A model generated the notes under the pieces. That model saw only the letters and a list, made by a program, of their open reading frames with translations. It was not told where the DNA came from and did no database searches. Made by a program: the position numbers and the translations under genes. Positions 6,638 to 11,705 of a stretch of 11,705 nucleotides of DNA are shown piece by piece; within the stretch, counting starts at the first letter, position 1, and every line of letters starts with the position of its first letter. Origin of the DNA: RBG-16-64-43 sp964353865 (GTDB lineage: Bacteria; Chloroflexota; Anaerolineae; Anaerolineales; RBG-16-64-43); the NCBI GenBank assembly GCA_964353865.1, contig CAYGXJ010000044.1:1-11705 (forward strand), read 5' to 3'.

Positions 6638-6853
6638 CTACTCGCGGCCTTCGTACTTGAATGATAGCTTGACCTTGGCCCGATAGAGCCGGATCGTGCC
6701 GTCTTCGATCTGCATATCGAGTTGCGTCACCTCGGCGATGCGCAGATCGCGCAGGCTCTGGCTGGCGAGCTCGACGGCCGCGGCCGCGGCCTTCTCCCAC
6801 GATTCGCTGCTCGTGCCGACCAATTCGATGATCTTGTACACGCTGTCAGGCAT
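6638..6853 (-). CDS. Dodecin family flavin-binding protein
   Basis: A 71-residue protein with the dodecin pattern: VYKIIELVGTSSESWEKAA (5-23), then SLRDLRIAEV and VTQLDMQIEDGTIRLYRAKVKLSFKYEG in overlapping runs. The predicted beta-alpha-beta-beta fold builds a hollow dodecamer that stores or buffers flavins (FMN, riboflavin, lumichrome) and shields the cell from their photoreactivity. In well-studied dodecins a Trp in the LRWFEV-like segment stacks on the flavin ring; here the equivalent reads LRIAEV with Ile, so binding may differ or be weak. The start is ATG 6853, with GGGAGG five bases upstream; the longer reading to 6955 lacks these features. It is monocistronic, with its own promoter near 6976-7003 and a strong hairpin after it. 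Confidence 0.92.
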   Translation of the reverse strand: MPDSVYKIIELVGTSSESWEKAAAAAVELASQSLRDLRIAEVTQLDMQIEDGTIRLYRAKVKLSFKYEGRE

Positions 6854-6975
6854 GGGGGCCTCCCATCGGGCGAAGCGAGGATGTGCGGCGGATGGAATGA
6901 AGCCGTGTTGGCCCGGGAAGAACCGCGAGCCGGCGCGGGCCTCGCCGGGGAGCATCGCGCAAGGAGAGCGCCTCT

Positions 6976-7003
6976 ATTGTAGGGTTTTCGGCCCGCCGGG
7001 CAA
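6976..7003 (-). promoter_or_regulatory. Predicted sigma70-type promoter of dodecin
   Basis: On the - strand, TTGCCC (7003-6998) and TACAAT (6981-6976) are separated by 16 bp, giving four and five matches to the -35 and -10 consensus. The transcript would start near 6969 and have a leader of about 115 nt before the ATG at 6853. No riboswitch fold was recognised in that leader. Confidence 0.5.
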
Positions 7004-7021
7004 GCGGGTCGCGACGCGCCG

Positions 7022-7492
7022 CTAGGCCTCGTCCATGTGGGCGCGCCTCCCGGTGACTGCCTCGAGTGTGACGCGCCAGACGCGAACCTTGGCCAAGTTC
7101 TCAAGCGGCAGGGCGACCTCCGCGCCGGCGTAGTGGCGAATGATCTCGCGCAGCCCGCGTTCCTTCTCGGCGGGCTCGGTGACCTCGGCCACATGCCCGC
7201 GGCCGATGACGCTCTCGTAGGCGAAGGACCACTGGCAGGGATTGGGGTCGTCGCGGATGAGCCGGACCCCGTGCTCGAACTCCAGGCACACGCGCGGACT
7301 GCGCTCGAACAGCTCGAGTTTCCCGCCTTCCCTGGCGGTGTGGAAGAAGATGGATCGACCGTCGTAACCGAAGGCGAGCGGGAAGATGGAGGGTTCACCC
7401 TCGACGGAGAGACCCAGCCGAAGGACCTGGCTGGCGTGAAGGATGCGGTCGATCACCTGGCGGTCACGGGTCAGTTTGTTGTCGGGGGTCAT
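7022..7492 (-). CDS. Pyridoxamine 5'-phosphate oxidase family (NimA-like) FMN-binding protein
   Basis: A 156-residue split-barrel flavin protein. The line PSIFPLAFGYDGRSIFFHTAREGGKLELF (35-62) is the FMN-phosphate-binding core of the PNPOx-like/NimA family. The second part, CQWSFAYESVIGRGHVAEV (86-104), is equally typical, as is the late IIRHY helix. Members include nitroimidazole reductases and F420- or FMN-dependent oxidoreductases; the substrate is unknown. It is not the vitamin B6 enzyme PdxH, which is longer and has different motifs. The start ATG overlaps the stop of the upstream cysteine-rich gene as ATGA (7489-7492), a sign of translational coupling. It is the last gene of the plsY - cysteine-rich - PNPOx run. 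Confidence 0.85.
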   Translation of the reverse strand: MTPDNKLTRDRQVIDRILHASQVLRLGLSVEGEPSIFPLAFGYDGRSIFFHTAREGGKLELFERSPRVCLEFEHGVRLIRDDPNPCQWSFAYESVIGRGHVAEVTEPAEKERGLREIIRHYAGAEVALPLENLAKVRVWRVTLEAVTGRRAHMDEA

Positions 7493-8202
7493 GGGCCTCC
7501 TCTCGCGCGGATCGAATCAGGAAGATGGATGGCGACCGAGCACTGCTCGTCGCCTGAAAGGACGCTGCTCAGCACCTCGACGCGCACGGGACGTCCGAGG
7601 ATGTGCTCCCAGATGCCCTTGTAGAAGCCGGCGCCGCAACAGCAATAGGTGCGAGGAAGCGTTTCATCCAGGAGCGGTGCCTGGCGGAGGCGCGGACAGT
7701 GGCAGTAGAGCGCGCGTCGCCGGCGCCCGTCGCGCTCGGCGAAGTACTCGCGCACCGGTCCGCTTTTGGGCATCTTGGTGGCCAGGATCGTACGACCCTC
7801 GAGCACGCCGGCCAGGCCCCAGCCGCGGGCGACGATCTCCTTTCGCATTCCGGATTCGAGGCCGAGGTCACTTTCGAGGAAGGCTTCAAAGCGCGATTGG
7901 AGCATCTGGTGCGCGGCGGCTACGTCGCCCGTCTCTTGGTAGCACGCGCGGATCTTGGCCAGGCCGGCGGGCGGGTATTGGCAGGCGCAGCCGGAGAGCA
8001 GCCACTGTGAGTTGTCGCAGCCGGCATGGGCCTGGAGCCGCTCGAGCATCCCACGCGTCCAGCGGATCACATCGCGGCGCGAGGTCGTGTCGCTCAGGCC
8101 TTCCCCACCCTCGAGAATCGTGCGGCGGGCATCCTCGCCCAGGGCCGAGTCGAGGTGCCGGACGAGCCGCGCTTGCCAGGTATGTTCGAAGTCGTCGGTC
8201 AT
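7489..8202 (-). CDS. Cysteine-rich conserved protein of unknown function (possibly DUF6144-like)
   Basis: A 237-residue protein with ten cysteines in clusters: C62, then GCAC (C72, C74), C87, YCHC (C167, C169), the triplet CCC (C187-C189) and C221. The N-terminal half is helical. The C-terminal part (165-226) reads ALYCHCPRL, then TYCCCGAGFYKGIWEHILG, then VRVEVLSSVLSGDEQCSVAI. This resembles the end of V4R and 2-amino-thiazoline-carboxylate-hydrolase-like domains, where a G-x(2-3)-C-x(3)-I end is usual; my recollection is that a DUF6144 family has this pattern, but I cannot check it. Binding of zinc or an Fe-S cluster is plausible. The start is put at ATG 8202, with GAGG just upstream; a reading to 8259 would overlap nearly all of the gap to plsY. 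It lies 53 nt after plsY and overlaps the PNPOx-like start by ATGA. No enzyme activity can be assigned. Confidence 0.75.
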   Translation of the reverse strand: MTDDFEHTWQARLVRHLDSALGEDARRTILEGGEGLSDTTSRRDVIRWTRGMLERLQAHAGCDNSQWLLSGCACQYPPAGLAKIRACYQETGDVAAAHQMLQSRFEAFLESDLGLESGMRKEIVARGWGLAGVLEGRTILATKMPKSGPVREYFAERDGRRRRALYCHCPRLRQAPLLDETLPRTYCCCGAGFYKGIWEHILGRPVRVEVLSSVLSGDEQCSVAIHLPDSIRARGGP

Positions 8203-8255
8203 TGGGCCTCGCCAGCGCGTCAACCGGGGCGGGTTCAGCCGGGCCCGCCCTTCCC

Positions 8256-8849
8256 TCAAACGAGCGCATGATGATCGCCCGCCGAGATCTGGGCGCGGCG
8301 CGGCCGGTCAAGCCGCGTCTTCAGCGGCACGAAGAGAATCATGCCCAGCGCCCCGAGCAAAACGGTCGCAGGCTGTCCCTCGCGCCACATCAGCAGGAGC
8401 ATCGCCACAATTCCCAGGCTGGCGCTGAGGTCGGAGAGGCGCGTGAGCAGGAAGGCTGTTCCGTAGAGCGCCATGCCCAGCGCGGCCGGGACGGGCGCGA
8501 GCGCGAGGAAGGAGCCCAGCGTGGTGCCCAGCCCCTGCCCGCCGCGGAACCCGGCCAGGATCGGGAAATCGTGCCCGAGCGCAGCCGCAAAGGCGGCCGC
8601 GACCTGCCAGTGCGTCGGGAGGCCCGCCTGTTGCGCGAGCACCACGGCGGCCGTGCCCTTGAAGAAGTCGACCAACCCCACCGCGATCGCCGGCCGAGTG
8701 CCCAGGCTGCGCGAGACGTTGCGGGCACCCATATTGCCGTCGCCCAGCGTGCGGATATCCACACCGGCGACGCGCCGGGTGACGATCAGGGCTGTGGGAA
8801 TCGACCCGAGCAGGTAGGCCGCGAGCAGCACGAGGATGACCGTCGGCAT
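8256..8849 (-). CDS. plsY: Glycerol-3-phosphate acyltransferase PlsY
   Basis: A 197-residue multi-pass membrane protein that transfers an acyl group from acyl-phosphate to glycerol 3-phosphate, the first step of phospholipid synthesis in most bacteria. Signatures in order: GSIPTALI (15-22); DGNMGARNVSR (37-47), the counterpart of the canonical SGNxGATNxxR; DFFKG (61-65); and GHDFPILAGFRGGQGLGTTLG (from 92), matching GHxFPxxxxFKGGKGVATxxG. Five or so hydrophobic helices are evident. Two positions deviate: Ala-Arg replaces Ala-Thr in the first loop, and GGQG replaces GGKG in the second, so it may be a divergent paralogue. Start at ATG 8849 with GGAG seven bases upstream; a -10-like TACAAT lies at 8877-8882. 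It heads a probable operon with the cysteine-rich and PNPOx-like genes. Confidence 0.9.
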   Translation of the reverse strand: MPTVILVLLAAYLLGSIPTALIVTRRVAGVDIRTLGDGNMGARNVSRSLGTRPAIAVGLVDFFKGTAAVVLAQQAGLPTHWQVAAAFAAALGHDFPILAGFRGGQGLGTTLGSFLALAPVPAALGMALYGTAFLLTRLSDLSASLGIVAMLLLMWREGQPATVLLGALGMILFVPLKTRLDRPRRAQISAGDHHALV

Positions 8850-8876
8850 GGATCGTCTCCGGGGCGACGCCTCTCC

Positions 8877-8882
8877 ATTGTA
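8877..8882 (-). promoter_or_regulatory. Candidate -10 element of plsY
   Basis: TACAAT on the - strand (five of six matches to TATAAT), 27 nt upstream of the plsY start codon, which gives a leader of about 20 nt. No -35 matching TTGACA is present at 16-18 bp, so the call is tentative. Confidence 0.3.
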
Positions 8883-8953
8883 CGTCCGTCAGGGGAGTAC
8901 AGCACGCGCAGGTATGGGGAAAAGGGGAAAGGCCAAGCCGGCGGGAAATACCG

Positions 8954-8982
8954 AGCCCCTTCCGAATCACTTGGAAGGGGCT
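8954..8982. terminator. Hairpin terminator candidate after the heliorhodopsin gene
   Basis: AGCCCCTTCC (8954-8963) pairs perfectly with GGAAGGGGCT (8973-8982), a 10-bp stem with a 9-nt loop, 66 nt beyond the heliorhodopsin stop codon on the - strand. A short TATTT follows on that strand after three bases. A weaker 6-bp stem (8997-9002 with 9014-9019) lies between the stop codon and this hairpin. Confidence 0.6.
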
Positions 8983-9047
8983 GGGGGGATTTCCACCCGC
9001 CGCGGGGAGGGACCGGCGGCGAGCTCTGGGGCGATGTGCAGCCGAAA

Positions 9048-9851
9048 CTAAACCGGCGCCAGCGTCCCGGCGAAGATCTGCCAGGCCAAGGCCGTCTTGG
9101 CCACCAAGCTAAGCACGATGTAGACGCGCTCGCCGAAGAGGTAGTCCTTCCACGGGCCCACCTTCTTGTACTGCAGCAGCATGTTGATAGCGAAGATGTT
9201 GAAGAAGACGAAGATCGTCGGGATGATCGCGTACACGAACGCCGGCGGCTCCGCGCCCGAGGAGGTGATCGCGCCCAGGAAGTACATCACGATGATCACC
9301 CAGGGCAGAATGCCGGCCAGACAGCCGTAGACATACGAAGTCCAGTCAGTGCGCGCGGTCGTCTGGTTGTGCAGCTCCATCAGCAGGCCGAAGAGATTCA
9401 TCGCGGCATTGATGCCGAAGAGCAGGATCATGCTGCCAAGATCCCACACCCCGACGAGCATGCCGATGAGAACAATCATCAGCGACGAGCTGAGCGCGTA
9501 CTCGTAGAAGCGGGCCGGGTTCATGCCGCGCTTGAGATTCTTCACGTACCAGCCGTATCCGAAGGTGGCCAGTGAGAAGTGAGCCACCGCCGAGATCAGC
9601 AGGAAGGCGGCCACCGCCGGGCCAAAGCGCAGGTCGAAGACCAGCTTCGGATCCGGCGTGAGCGAGCGCGCGGCCAGGTCAAAGCGCAGGAAGTTGGTGA
9701 AGACCGGATACGTGGTGTCGTTGCTCACGAGGATCATAAGCACGCCCTGCACCAAGTGCAGCAACCCCATGATCAGGTTGAAGCGACGCAGTCCGCGGAA
9801 CACGCCCTCAGAAGGCGTCCCGGCTGCGGTGGTGGAAGCAGATGAGGCCAT
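9048..9851 (-). CDS. Heliorhodopsin
   Basis: A 267-residue seven-helix membrane protein of the heliorhodopsin family, a light-sensing retinal protein with the N-terminus inside the cell, inverted relative to type-1 rhodopsins. Helices are near 24-43, 78-103, 114-136, 139-161, 176-199, 209-232 and 243-264. The seventh helix has LSLVAKTALAWQIFAGTL; K252 is the expected retinal Schiff-base lysine. The third has FYEYALSSSLMIVLIGM, with E117 as counterion. H32 and H91 match the two conserved cavity histidines (H23 and H80 of HeR 48C12). The E-to-K spacing is 135, against 134 in 48C12. There is no type-1 DTD or NDQ pump motif. ATG 9851 is preferred: GGAGA lies 7-8 bases upstream. ATG 9866 is an alternative. 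It diverges from the perR-catalase pair. No retinal-synthesis gene is in the window. Confidence 0.95.
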   Translation of the reverse strand: MASSASTTAAGTPSEGVFRGLRRFNLIMGLLHLVQGVLMILVSNDTTYPVFTNFLRFDLAARSLTPDPKLVFDLRFGPAVAAFLLISAVAHFSLATFGYGWYVKNLKRGMNPARFYEYALSSSLMIVLIGMLVGVWDLGSMILLFGINAAMNLFGLLMELHNQTTARTDWTSYVYGCLAGILPWVIIVMYFLGAITSSGAEPPAFVYAIIPTIFVFFNIFAINMLLQYKKVGPWKDYLFGERVYIVLSLVAKTALAWQIFAGTLAPV

Positions 9852-9881
9852 TGGAATTCTCTCCATGTTCAGAATGCCCTC

Positions 9882-9887
9882 ATTGTA
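9882..9887 (-). promoter_or_regulatory. Candidate -10 element of the heliorhodopsin gene
   Basis: TACAAT on the - strand, five of six matches to the -10 consensus, 30 nt upstream of the preferred start codon. No TTGACA-like -35 is found at 16-18 bp; that position is occupied by the GC palindrome at 9899-9914, so the promoter would need an activator or another sigma factor if this -10 is used. Confidence 0.3.
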
Positions 9888-9898
9888 GACGAGAACTT

Positions 9899-9914
9899 GC
9901 GCCGCGCGCGGCGC
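9899..9914. promoter_or_regulatory. Perfect 16-bp GC palindrome upstream of heliorhodopsin
   Basis: GCGCCGCGCGCGGCGC is its own reverse complement. It is centred about 55 nt upstream of the preferred heliorhodopsin start and lies over the region where a -35 would be expected for the TACAAT at 9882-9887. It could be an operator for a dimeric regulator or a stem-loop if transcribed. It contains only C and G, so chance occurrence in GC-rich DNA must be allowed for. Confidence 0.4.
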
Positions 9915-10087
9915 TTGTATAAGGTTTGTAGACTATTGCCGAGCCTGTCTCCGCAAGCGGCTCGTAGATGTCCGGAGTGGAGCGGCTGGGGGCCCGGGGG
10001 AACAGGCGAGCCATTCCTCCCACACGATTCGCCTTCTTCCAGACCGGATTCTCACCTCTAAGACTGGCCGATTGCCGCCCGTGGACC

Positions 10088-10116
10088 TTGCCAAATCCAA
10101 CCCCATCGGCTATAAT
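10088..10116 (+). promoter_or_regulatory. Sigma70-type promoter of perR
   Basis: TTGCCA at 10088-10093 (five of six matches to TTGACA), a spacer of exactly 17 bp, and a perfect TATAAT at 10111-10116. Predicted transcription start near 10123, giving a leader of about 39 nt before the perR ATG. This is the clearest promoter in the window. Confidence 0.75.
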
Positions 10117-10120
10117 TGTG

Positions 10121-10133
10121 GATACTAATTATC
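10121..10133. promoter_or_regulatory. Fur/PerR-box-like operator over the perR transcription start
   Basis: GATACTAATTATC is a 6-1-6 inverted repeat with one mismatched pair. It agrees with the core 13-mer of the classical Fur box (GATAATGATTATC) at 11 of 13 positions and has the AT-rich dyad character of PerR boxes. It covers the predicted +1 of the perR promoter, where a bound repressor would stop transcription, as in autoregulated perR genes. Confidence 0.6.
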
Positions 10134-10161
10134 TAAAGATAGAGATTCTCCAAAGCCTCCG

Positions 10162-10602
10162 ATGCCTGATCCCAAAGCCCGATTTGACGAGATGGTTTCT
10201 GCACTGAGAGAACGTAATTTCCGGCTGACCCCCCAGCGGGTCGAGCTGGTGCGTCTGATCGCAGCCGGCACGGGGCATCCCAGTGCGGCGCAGCTCTACG
10301 CCAAGGTCAGAACCCGGTTCCCTACGATGAGTCATGCCACGGTCTACAAGACCCTGGCCCTGCTCAAGGAACTGAACCAGGTATTGGAGATCGACCTGCG
10401 GGACGATAGCCACTACGACGGCAATCGACCTCAACCCCATCCCCATTTGATCTGTTTAGAATGCAGCAAGATCGTGGATGGCGATCTCGAACTTGAGGCC
10501 TCCTCCATAAGGAGGTTGGAAAGAGTCTCAGGCTATCAGATCGTTCGCCCCCAGATCTCGTTCTATGGACTCTGCCCCGAATGCCGAGGAGGCGGTTCAT
10601 AG
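10162..10602 (+). CDS. perR: Fur family peroxide-responsive repressor, PerR type
   Basis: A 146-residue Fur-family repressor. The N-terminal winged helix (10-70) includes RLTPQRVELVRLI and MSHATVYKTLALL, the latter the DNA-recognition helix. The dimerisation domain holds the metal sites. H39, D86, H93, H95 and D106 align with H37, D85, H91, H93 and D104 of Bacillus subtilis PerR, the regulatory Fe/Mn site; the two CxxC pairs (C98/C101 and C138/C141) form the structural zinc site. D106 rather than Glu at the PerR-D104 position, together with H39, argues for peroxide sensing by iron-catalysed His oxidation. The ATG has no good Shine-Dalgarno, but the distance to TPQR equals that of PerR. The next gene on the strand is a catalase, the classic PerR target, and a Fur-like box lies over its own promoter. 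Iron-sensing Fur remains possible. Confidence 0.88.
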   Translation: MPDPKARFDEMVSALRERNFRLTPQRVELVRLIAAGTGHPSAAQLYAKVRTRFPTMSHATVYKTLALLKELNQVLEIDLRDDSHYDGNRPQPHPHLICLECSKIVDGDLELEASSIRRLERVSGYQIVRPQISFYGLCPECRGGGS

Positions 10603-10696
10603 GCGGTCCCTCTTTGGGGCACAGGGATGACAGCCTCCGCCGGCGATTGTTGCAGGAAGAAAGGGAACCGAAGGACAGGAGACGTTCACTTCCCGA

Positions 10697-10708
10697 CCTG
10701 AGTTCAGG
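10697..10708. promoter_or_regulatory. 12-bp palindrome in the perR-catalase gap
   Basis: CCTGAGTTCAGG is a 5-2-5 inverted repeat about 50 nt upstream of the catalase start. No convincing -35/-10 pair accompanies it and it does not look like a Fur or PerR box. The 148-154-nt gap shows no clear terminator either, so catalase may be read from the perR promoter. Low confidence as an operator. Confidence 0.25.
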
Positions 10709-10756
10709 CTGCAACTATAGGTACCCGTTCACATCCATTCGGAGAAGGAGATGGCA

Positions 10757-11705
10757 ATGACCAAGAGCAAGAAACTGACCACCGCGGCTGGCGCCCCGGT
10801 ACCCCACAATCAGGATGCCATGACCGCCGGCCCGCGCGGGCCCATGCTGCTGCAGGATGTCTGGTACCTGGAAAAGCTGGCCCACTTCGACCGCGAGGTG
10901 ATCCCGGAGCGCCGAATGCACGCCAAAGGATCGGGGGCCTTCGGCAAGTTCACGGTGACCCGCGACATCACCCGCTACACAAGGGCCAAGGTCTTCTCCA
11001 CGATCGGCAAGGAGACCGAGCTTTTCGTACGCTTCTCTACCGTCGCCGGGGAGCGGGGCGCCGCCGACGCGGAACGCGACATCCGCGGTTTCGCGATGAA
11101 GTTCTACACCGACGAAGGGAACTGGGACCTCGTGGGCAACAATACCCCGGTCTTCTTCCTGCGCGACCCGCACAAATTCCCCGATCTCAACCGCGCGGTG
11201 AAGCGCGACCCGCAAACCAACCTGCGCTCGGCCACGAACAACTGGGACTTCTGGACTTCTCTCCCCGAGGCGCTGCACCAGATCACGATCACCATGAGCG
11301 ATCGCGGCATCCCGTATTCCTACCGCCACATGCACGGCTTCGGCAGTCACACCTTCAGCATGATCAATGCCAAGAATGAGCGGGTGTGGGTCAAGTTCCA
11401 TCTGCATACCCAGCAAGGCATCAAGAACCTGACCGATCAGGAAGCGGAAGCGATTGTCGCCAAGGACCGCGAAAGCCATCAACGGGACCTGTTCGAAAGC
11501 ATCGCCAAGGGGGAGTTCCCCCGCTGGACGATGTCCATCCAGGTGATGACCGAAGAACAGGCCCGGAAATTGCCCTACAATCCCTTCGACCTGACCAAGG
11601 TCTGGTCACAAAAGGACTTCCCCTTGATCGAGGTGGGTGTGCTCGAGCTGAACCGCAACCCGGAGAATTACTTCCATGACGTGGAACAGGCAGCCTTCAA
11701 CCCGG
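10757..11705 (+). CDS. katA: Haem catalase, clade 3 small-subunit type (3' end outside window)
   Basis: The frame is open to the last base, giving 316 N-terminal residues of a monofunctional catalase that splits hydrogen peroxide into water and oxygen. It starts with TTAAGAPV and AGPRGPMLLQD, as in clade-3 enzymes. The distal haem histidine is H55 in RRMHAKGSGAFG (53-63), the paired asparagine is N128 in DLVGNNTPVFF, and RFSTVAGERG (92-101) and DIRGFAMKFYT (108-118) are canonical. The proximal tyrosine (RxFxYxDT) would lie beyond the window edge. Small-subunit catalases are about 480-510 residues, so roughly a third is missing. ATG 10757 is chosen because AAGGAG lies six bases upstream; ATG 10751 is in frame and also possible. 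It follows perR by about 154 nt on the same strand, matching the common PerR-catalase arrangement. Confidence 0.95.
   Translation, partial: MTKSKKLTTAAGAPVPHNQDAMTAGPRGPMLLQDVWYLEKLAHFDREVIPERRMHAKGSGAFGKFTVTRDITRYTRAKVFSTIGKETELFVRFSTVAGERGAADAERDIRGFAMKFYTDEGNWDLVGNNTPVFFLRDPHKFPDLNRAVKRDPQTNLRSATNNWDFWTSLPEALHQITITMSDRGIPYSYRHMHGFGSHTFSMINAKNERVWVKFHLHTQQGIKNLTDQEAEAIVAKDRESHQRDLFESIAKGEFPRWTMSIQVMTEEQARKLPYNPFDLTKVWSQKDFPLIEVGVLELNRNPENYFHDVEQAAFNP

Larger units (their letters stand above)
9852..10161. other. Divergent intergenic region between heliorhodopsin and perR
   Basis: About 310 nt without a convincing gene. It holds the well-formed perR promoter and Fur-like box at its right end (10088-10133) and, at its left end, upstream of heliorhodopsin, a -10-like TACAAT (9882-9887) and a 16-bp GC palindrome (9899-9914). 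The stretch 9952-10087 has no recognised motif; a 79-codon reading across it has no family resemblance or ribosome site. No tRNA or structured RNA was recognised. Confidence 0.6.

Noticed and set aside
7443..9575. A 710-codon open frame on the + strand
   Set aside because: It runs antisense through four well-supported genes (PNPOx-like, cysteine-rich, plsY, heliorhodopsin), has Arg/Gly-rich low-complexity sequence and no family resemblance; long antisense frames are common in GC-rich DNA.
9048..9851. Type-1 rhodopsin pump or channel
   Set aside because: It lacks the DTD/NDQ-type triad; the counterion is Glu in a YEYxxSSSLM context and the helix 7 motif is that of heliorhodopsins.
9968..10207. 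A 79-codon open frame in the divergent intergenic region
   Set aside because: It crosses the perR promoter, Fur-like box and perR start, has no ribosome site and no family-like sequence.
10603..10750. A separate PerR box or promoter for catalase
   Set aside because: No -35/-10 pair with proper spacing and no AT-rich dyad similar to the box at 10121-10133 could be found in this gap.
10715..11482. A 255-codon open frame on the - strand
   Set aside because: Antisense to the catalase gene, whose motifs are unmistakable.

Overview
The window looks like a chromosomal segment from a GC-rich free-living bacterium, most likely a monoderm such as a Chloroflexota (Anaerolineae-like) member. This is inferred from a heliorhodopsin (a family concentrated in monoderms and archaea), a lipoprotein with a long Thr/Pro/Ala linker, a TadE/TadG-like pilus protein and a PerR/catalase pair. 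No marker gene settles the taxonomy. No rRNA, tRNA or CRISPR array was found.

Left edge (1-2840): the 3' end of a TadE/TadG-like gene on the + strand. Then, on the - strand, a two-gene type IV (AbiE-like) toxin-antitoxin cassette: an antitoxin/regulator with an N-terminal PD-(D/E)xK-like signature, then a nucleotidyltransferase toxin 1 nt downstream. The cassette is visibly more AT-rich than what follows. A truncated DDE transposase C-terminus lies beside it, so the region looks like an acquired defence island.

Middle (2923-8849), all on the - strand: a squalene-cyclase-like alpha/alpha toroid protein, a pirin and a GNAT acetyltransferase (probably one transcription unit); a PT-rich lipoprotein; a dodecin with its own sigma70-type promoter; and a plsY - cysteine-rich protein - FMN-binding PNPOx-like operon whose last two genes overlap by an ATGA.

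Right edge (8850-11705): a complete heliorhodopsin gene on the - strand, with the retinal lysine, the TM3 glutamate counterion and both cavity histidines. About 300 nt away, diverging on the + strand, are a PerR-type Fur-family repressor and a clade-3 haem catalase that runs off the end. The perR promoter is unusually clear (-35 TTGCCA, 17 bp, -10 TATAAT), with a Fur-box-like 13-mer over the predicted start of transcription.

The most interesting inference is a light/oxidative-stress neighbourhood. A light sensor (heliorhodopsin) shares an intergenic region with a peroxide sensor and catalase. Two flavin-related proteins (dodecin and an FMN-binding split-barrel protein) lie within a few kb. 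The gene calls rest on motifs read from the sequence; the functional link is a hypothesis.
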